The notes beneath the pieces were generated by a model, which saw nothing but the letters and a program-made list of their open reading frames with translations, was not told the origin of the DNA and did not search any database. DNA of 32,500 nucleotides from Chrysomallon squamiferum. Its lineage: Eukaryota > Mollusca > Gastropoda > Neomphalida > Peltospiridae. The stretch's first letter is position 1. Each line of letters starts with the position of its first letter. Position numbers and translations under genes: made by a program. The DNA lies in the NCBI GenBank assembly GCA_012295275.1, contig CM022676.1, positions 18,312,485 through 18,344,984 of the forward strand, written 5' to 3'. Below, piece after piece: positions 29,672 through 32,500 of the stretch.

Positions 29672-30529
29672 AGTTAAATCCCAGATTTCTAAATTATATA
29701 AATATCATATTAATCATACATTTGTCATTCCGCCAAGATTTTTATTACTTTTATTTTAAATATCGGTACTGAAGAGAATAAACAAAATGATAAATATGTG
29801 AATCTCTTTCACCATATACAAAATTATATAGATGTTTTATTTACATAGGTGATGAACAAGAAAGAAAAGAAGGTATAGGAGTTTACACGTGTAAACAGCA
29901 ACATTATGTAAACATATCCATGGAAACTACATTATGATGAGATAAAAGTAAAGACTAATGAACTCAAAAAAAAAATATCGTCCACCAATGGCATAAGGTT
30001 AATTTAGTCTTAATATGAACAGAGTTGTCTGTTCTTGATTTATATATGTACTAAGCGGCAGTCTTAATCATTTCCGGCAGTAGGAGTGCACGGAAAAAGA
30101 AATAACGTAGGATTCGACCTCAATCAATTAAATAAATTTCCCGATTTACATGTTCAAGTAATGATCTATTTTTAGTCCATTCTGAAATCGTCATCATCCA
30201 AACAAGTAATTTAATTTCAAGGTACATTTTTAAATATTAATAAATGTGAAAGTAAAAATTTTGCATAAATATGGTGACAAATATAATTTAAAATAGTTTT
30301 CTGTCGATATGGATAATAATTATTACTTCTCTTTTCTTCTTCTATTTATTGGTTTCCATGGAAGTTTACAAAAATCTGTAATATCCCAGCCTTGTTTCAG
30401 TCAACAGAGAAAGAAATGACAATGTCGCCGTCTGAATTTATTATTTTAAATAAATAAATATATATATAAATACAAATATTTTGCATTTAACAAGCTTTGG
30501 TAGCAATAGTAGGATTTGGGAAAAGATAA

Positions 30530-30563
<34 letters not shown>

Positions 30564-32500
30564 GAAGTAGTAATACATCATTGTAACATTTCAGACTCCG
30601 TGATTTCCATATTATGACTTCATTAGGAACATGAATATAATGAATAATAATTATTTATTGCTATGTACCCTGTATATCTCAATTATTTAAGTAGCTTATA
30701 CAAAATAAACACAGACTAAATAATAAAAACAGATGCAATAACAATGAAAGTTACTATTACTTCATTATTATTAATAATAAATATTTAGTTAACTGGTTGG
30801 GAGATGATTTGTAGCTCGTTCATAAGGAAGACATGACTAGAAGACTAAAAAAAGCGTTTAAAGACTGAGTCACCATATAATTTGAGCTAACACAATGCTT
30901 CATTTTGGAATGAAATTTTTAATTGGTCAGTTATAATTCAACAGTGAAAACTGTATAAAAATAGTGAGAAATTTTATGTCAGTTCTGAGCTGAATTTTAA
31001 AAATTATACCCTAAATATATGAAGAAAATTATAAAATAAATTATTATTTTATTTACTTATGCAGTAATAATAAATTTGAATTTCAAAAGGTGAGAAAATG
31101 TATGATAAATTTGATATGAACATTTTTTATTAATAAAAACATGAAGTGTAAATGATATGTACAAATACAATGAAAGTAAAAGAAGCTAATTAACATTTTC
31201 CAAAAATTTCAAACTTTAAATTATTTACAAAGTACAAAAATGCTGATGAAAATGGCCAGCAAATATTTTTTAACAATTGAAAAGTTTTTTTGTTAAACTA
31301 TGTCTGAAAAAATACAAATAAAAAAATTGTTCTGACAAAATGTATCTTATTTATATATCTTAACGTAATAAAATGTAAAGTAAATAAAAATTGAAAAAAA
31401 TATGTAATTACAAATATTTATATTTATTGAAACAAGAAAAGAAAAGATGATCAAAAATAAGTAATTTACCATGTCATGATCAGTAAATTAATCTAGTAAT
31501 TAAATTTAAAAATAATAAAATTGATAATAGATCTTTCAGTAATAGTTTAATACAATAAATAATAAAATAAATATAAAAAAAATAATTGTCTGAAATACAT
31601 ACACCGTTAGACAACAGACTTGGTGTAAATTTAAATGTAGAAAAATATTTCCCGTTACCGTTTTAAGTTTAAGATTTTGGAATAATCCCTTGATTTATCA
31701 CAAGAAATAAAACCTCAGTACAAAATTTCTATATAAAAATATTTAAAACATTATTAATATTTGTTACAAAGAACATGACATACACATATAATTAATGGAA
31801 CCTACATGCCAAAGTTAGTTATACTTTTAATAATAAATTTTGACTGTTACACAGATTAGTTACATTTATACTTTCATACACGTTAAATTTGTATTTATTT
31901 ATTTATTTCATAATGAGCATTAATAATCTTTTCATATAGCATCAAAATTAAACAAATACCGCTTTAAAAGTTACAAAAAATTAATTTTAGTTTCTGTACT
32001 GAAGAATTCCAATGCAAAAGCTTGACACAACAAGATAAACATTACTGTTTAACATCATGAATATTATAAATATTAATCCATTACAATATGAATATTACTT
32101 GATAGCAACATGAATATTTGTTCAAAATAACCAACATTTTATAGTCTACTAAAGACATATGATAATTTGCAACATTTTCCAAAATAAAAAATTTCAAGCA
32201 TATTGTTAATAATAAAACTGGAAGAAAACTACAGCATTTTGACAACCTTAATTAAAAATCTGTATGATTCATTCTGGCATGTAGGGTCACATTTACAGAA
32301 ATAATTTAAAAAACTGACTAGACAAATAATCTATGTATACAAGACTAGGAATCTGCCTCTTTCAAAAACTAAAATAAAATATCAAATTAAATGTTTTTAA
32401 AAAAAATAAATAAAAAAAAAAATACATTTGTATTATAAATGCTTTTATTGTGCAATTTATTTATTTATTTATTCATGCTAATTCTCACCACAGGCATAAA
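28659..32500. other. Very AT-rich, gene-free stretch to the right edge
   Basis: No exon, RNA gene or transposon is recognised. It holds short simple repeats: (TA)n at about 28970-28985, an A run at about 29285-29303, (ATT)n plus poly-T at 29601-29664, (TAA)n at about 30532-30562 and TTTA runs near 31895-31909. It has a 16-bp perfect palindrome at 29881-29896. From about 29700 onward even chance open frames of 60 codons are absent. It could be intergenic DNA or a long intron. Confidence 0.6.
29601..29664. repeat. (ATT)n followed by poly-T
   Basis: About ten ATT units run into a T stretch of roughly 35 bases ending at 29664. Confidence 0.95.

Noticed and set aside
29841-29875. Possible microexon between ACATAG and GTATAG
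   Set aside because: It is too short, with no coding context or partner exon. AG and GT pairs like this are expected by chance.
32470-32500. Minus-strand donor-like CCTGTG|GTGAGA at the right edge, possibly an exon end
   Set aside because: Only about 15 bases of the putative exon are visible, so nothing supports coding.

Overview
The window is nuclear DNA from a multicellular invertebrate, most likely a lophotrochozoan and plausibly a mollusc. It is strongly AT-rich and full of microsatellites and tandem repeats. Genes have GT-AG introns of about 0.3 to 3 kb, and there is a short interstitial TTAGGG-type telomere tract. The phylum is inferred from general character, not from a diagnostic marker.

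Region by region: (1) Positions 1-661 hold two minus-strand exons of a gene that runs off the left edge. Each encodes all or part of an immunoglobulin-like domain. They join through a phase-1 intron carrying long GA and GT microsatellites. The gene's 5' exons (signal peptide, earlier domains) were not found. (2) Positions 1894-11212 hold a complete nine-exon plus-strand gene for omega-amidase NIT2 (nitrilase superfamily). All exons join in frame to a 277-residue protein with the Glu43-Lys112-Cys153 catalytic triad. The two genes are divergently oriented, about 1.2 kb apart. NIT2 introns carry several unclassified repeats: a duplicated ~450-bp element, a ~140-bp foldback and a 110-bp tandem duplication. 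(3) Positions 11213-15270 are AT-rich non-coding DNA with diverged short tandem repeats. (4) Positions 15270-19167 carry at least five copies of a dispersed or tandem repeat of up to ~608 bp. (5) Positions 19168-19650 are an abrupt GC/CpG-richer island with an unidentified 111-codon minus-strand open frame, followed by the telomere-like tract. (6) Positions 21281-23507 are a ~139-bp satellite array (about 17 units) that looks like an amplified segment of the 608-bp repeat. (7) Positions 24283-26200 are a second, unrelated-looking array of 49/53-bp units (36 clear units) with a palindrome in each unit and a duplicated four-unit block. (8) Positions 26200-32500 are AT-rich, with one weak candidate minus-strand exon and a small non-autonomous hAT-like DNA transposon with terminal inverted repeats and an 8-bp target duplication.

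Nothing indicates a bacterial-type system. The functional content is one housekeeping metabolic enzyme and the edge of a cell-surface or secreted Ig-superfamily gene. The more unusual material is the pair of satellite arrays, the apparent origin of one of them within a larger repeat, and the GC-rich island.
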